Shown piece by piece: positions 62,116 to 64,000 of a DNA stretch of 64,000 bases (position 1 is the stretch's first letter; the number at the start of each line of letters is the position of its first letter). The notes under the pieces were generated by a model. It made no database searches. It worked only from the letters and a program-made list of their open reading frames with translations, and had not been told where the DNA came from. The position numbers and the translations under genes are program-made. The DNA is taken from positions 1 through 64,000 of the forward strand of contig NZ_JAHLPV010000009.1 in assembly GCF_018918095.1 (NCBI RefSeq). The letters are read 5' to 3'. Source of the DNA: Acetivibrio sp. MSJd-27. Lineage in GTDB: Bacteria; Bacillota; Clostridia; UMGS1840; HGM11507.

Positions 62116-63912
62116 TTAAAATAAGTTTTTATTCACTTCAAAATCCTCATCGGACAGAAGTTCGTAATTGGTTTCTCCGTAGCTTTCCTCCGGAAGTTCT
62201 TCCGGGTCAATAGAAAGAACGGAAATTGATGAGTGCTTGATGGTCACTTCGCCGTGTTTATATGCAGAAGCCTTTCCATCGGTTGTAAGTGCCACATTCG
62301 GGTGCTTCAAGATGTCGTACTTGAAGTCCATAACGGGGCGTTCTCCACGAATAAACAGAATTGCATATTGGTTATCAAGCATACGAACCTCATCAGGAGT
62401 AAGAAGCTCTCGACCGCTAATCTGATAATTTGTGGAGTAGTTGCCGCTTCGACCGGTACTTTTTCCGAAAGTGTTGGTATCAATGGTTTCCTTGCCGAGA
62501 AGCTCGGACACATATTTGTGGGTGCTTTGCTCGTTGCCGCCGAGATATAAAAACTCGTCGCAGTTACCTACAATGCTTTCCCATTGCTTTTCAAACAAGG
62601 CTTTAAGCTGTGCCAAGTTCTGCAAGATAATACTTACCGATACCCCACGGGAACGCATAACCGAAAGAATTTTGTCGAAGTCATCAGGGAGTGAAACATT
62701 CGCAAACTCGTCCATCAAAAAATGAACGGGAACGGGAAGCGAGCCGCCGTGAATATGGTCGGCAGCATAAAACAACTGCTGAAAAAGCTGTGTGTAAAGG
62801 ATAGATACCAAGAAGTTAAAGCTGGAATCGTTATCCGGTATCAAAGCGAACAGAGCGACCTTTTTCTCTCCGAGTGACGGGAGGTCAAGCTCGTCTGTGG
62901 TGGTTAAAGAAGCAAGACTTTCAAGGTTGAACTTTTCCAGTCTTGCCGCAAGGGTTATCTGTATGGACTTTAAGGTTTTCGCCGCACCTGAATGATAGGA
63001 ACGGTAATACTTCAAAGCAATGTGGTCGGGATTCGACATCTCCAATTCCGCAAACAGTTCATCAAGAGGAGAAGGTCTTGTGTCCTCCTCGTCCTCAATC
63101 GCACCGGCTCTGAGCATTTCCATTATCATTGCAAAGTTCTGTTCATCTTCGGGTGCTTCATAATGAAGATAAAATACAAGTGCAAGCAAAAGCATTGAAG
63201 CCGAGGTATCCCAAAAGGGGTCTTGTGATTGACTTCCTTTCGGAGTGGTACTCTTAAAAAGGTTCGTCACGAGCTTTTGCACATCGTTGTCATTCTGCAA
63301 ATAGACAAACGGGTTATAGCAATGGCTTTTCTCCATTGAAATCAAATCGAGAACACGGACTTCATAGCCTTTGCTTTCAAGCAGCTTTCCGGTATCTCGG
63401 AGAATTTCGCCCTTTGGGTCAAGAATGACAAATGATGTGTTGCACTGCATAAGATTCGGCTTGCAGTAAAACCTTGTCTTACCGGCTCCCGAACCGCCGC
63501 ACACAAGGGTGTTTAAGTTTCTTCGGTGTTTCTTCGCATTGAGTCCGATACAGACATTTTGCGTCATCAGCTTATTTGCAGAAGCCGGAGACTGTCTGTA
63601 TTTTTTGTTTACGGCTCTTGCATTGCCCCATTTTGCAGAACCGTGTTCTTCACGCCTTCGGTAATTCTTCTGTGTTGAGAAGTAAATCCCAATACCCATT
63701 GCATAGCAGAGAAGCAAAACGAGGACAGTTTTTAGGCTGTCCTCGCATAGCTCAATATGAAATGGTTCGTTGAACGCTGTTAATAGGCTCGGCAGTATTT
63801 CCGGCAATCCTCCTTTTACAGAGGGTGCAATCAGAAGTGCCAGCCATACGACCGGGATAATACCGATGACGGAAAGAATAATAGCAGACTGCCTCTCGTT
63901 ATCTCGATTCAC
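62116..63912 (-). CDS. VirD4/TcpA-type coupling protein
   Basis: The 598-residue protein has two N-terminal membrane helices, Walker A GGSGAGKTRFYCKP and Walker B FLMDEFANV, FTSK/TraG-type. It links the relaxosome to the channel. The GTG start at 63912 follows AAAAGGAACG and overlaps the upstream gene's end (VNRDNERQS); an earlier frame extension is rejected as non-homologous. Confidence 0.93.
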   Translation of the reverse strand: MNRDNERQSAIILSVIGIIPVVWLALLIAPSVKGGLPEILPSLLTAFNEPFHIELCEDSLKTVLVLLLCYAMGIGIYFSTQKNYRRREEHGSAKWGNARAVNKKYRQSPASANKLMTQNVCIGLNAKKHRRNLNTLVCGGSGAGKTRFYCKPNLMQCNTSFVILDPKGEILRDTGKLLESKGYEVRVLDLISMEKSHCYNPFVYLQNDNDVQKLVTNLFKSTTPKGSQSQDPFWDTSASMLLLALVFYLHYEAPEDEQNFAMIMEMLRAGAIEDEEDTRPSPLDELFAELEMSNPDHIALKYYRSYHSGAAKTLKSIQITLAARLEKFNLESLASLTTTDELDLPSLGEKKVALFALIPDNDSSFNFLVSILYTQLFQQLFYAADHIHGGSLPVPVHFLMDEFANVSLPDDFDKILSVMRSRGVSVSIILQNLAQLKALFEKQWESIVGNCDEFLYLGGNEQSTHKYVSELLGKETIDTNTFGKSTGRSGNYSTNYQISGRELLTPDEVRMLDNQYAILFIRGERPVMDFKYDILKHPNVALTTDGKASAYKHGEVTIKHSSISVLSIDPEELPEESYGETNYELLSDEDFEVNKNLF

Positions 63913-64000
63913 AGGAGCGTTCCTTTTCGATAACTTTGAACTTTTTCTTTGGGGCAGTTCCGACCTTGATGATAAGGTCGTCCACCGCATCGGTAGATTT
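63899..64000 (-). CDS. C-terminal end of a probable PcfB-family gene (partial)
   Basis: The last 33 codons (STDAVDDLIIKVGTAPKKKF, then KVIEKERSCESR) end 14 bases inside the VirD4 start. In Tn1549-type ICEs, PcfB precedes VirD4/PcfC; identification rests on position and the basic tail only. Confidence 0.5.
   Translation of the reverse strand, partial: KSTDAVDDLIIKVGTAPKKKFKVIEKERSCESR

Overview
The window reads as chromosome of an anaerobic, probably gut-associated Gram-positive Clostridia bacterium (species not determined). The grounds are the rplU-prp-rpmA-obgE cluster with an L27 that carries a cleavable N-terminus, the smpB-ssrA pair, FeoAB, purine-rich AGGAGG ribosome-binding sites throughout, and a Tn1549-like integrative conjugative element (ICE) carrying tetracycline resistance genes.

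Positions 1-40,156 are host chromosome. Housekeeping content: CoA-disulfide reductase with a rhodanese domain, a ferredoxin plus NapH-like membrane Fe-S pair, a Crp/Fnr regulator, obgE, rpmA, prp, rplU, a ClpE/ClpC-type ATPase, an MscS channel, a YbaK deacylase, an epimerase, tmRNA, smpB, thioredoxin, a Na/Pi cotransporter with a PhoU domain, a DtxR-family regulator divergent from feoA-feoB, and a GHKL/LytTR two-component pair whose response regulator is frameshifted in an A7 tract. Between these lie large secreted proteins: two GLUG-repeat proteins of about 1,020 residues, a heparinase II/III-like lyase, a protein with a duplicated unknown domain of about 200 residues, and two proteins with copper-amine-oxidase-N-type domains. 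Four of the secreted proteins end in the same C-terminal cassette (InlB-B-like repeat plus FN3-like domain), and a fifth gene survives only as the tail of this cassette. A 311-bp MITE-like element with inverted ends and a 6-bp target duplication lies between two genes.

From 40,157 to the right edge is an ICE. Its left boundary is a 44-nt 3' fragment of a tRNA-Arg(CCU) gene; an intact tRNA is predicted at the other end, outside the window. Reading right to left from a consensus promoter at 47,796-47,824, the recombination and control module holds a Y-family polymerase, an S24-like protein, a small protein, an ImmA-like protease, a Com-like zinc ribbon, a sigma-like factor, a MazF-zinc ribbon fusion, four genes with six excisionase-type HTH domains in all, and a tyrosine integrase. 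An XRE repressor and a second ImmA/IrrE protease are divergent from this promoter, which suggests an ICEBs1-like ImmR/ImmA switch.

The middle of the ICE (about 48,960-55,380) is a mosaic cargo region: a GIY-YIG nuclease, two sigma-like regulators, tet(40) and a mosaic tet(O/32/O) behind an attenuator leader, and two A+T-rich orphan genes on the opposite strand. The right part (55,383-64,000) is the conjugation module: CHAP hydrolase, sortase B, VirB4, PrgI, a Cys-rich protein, a VirB6-like membrane protein, Maff2, the VirD4/TcpA coupling protein, and the end of a probable PcfB. The relaxase and the right attachment site lie beyond the window.
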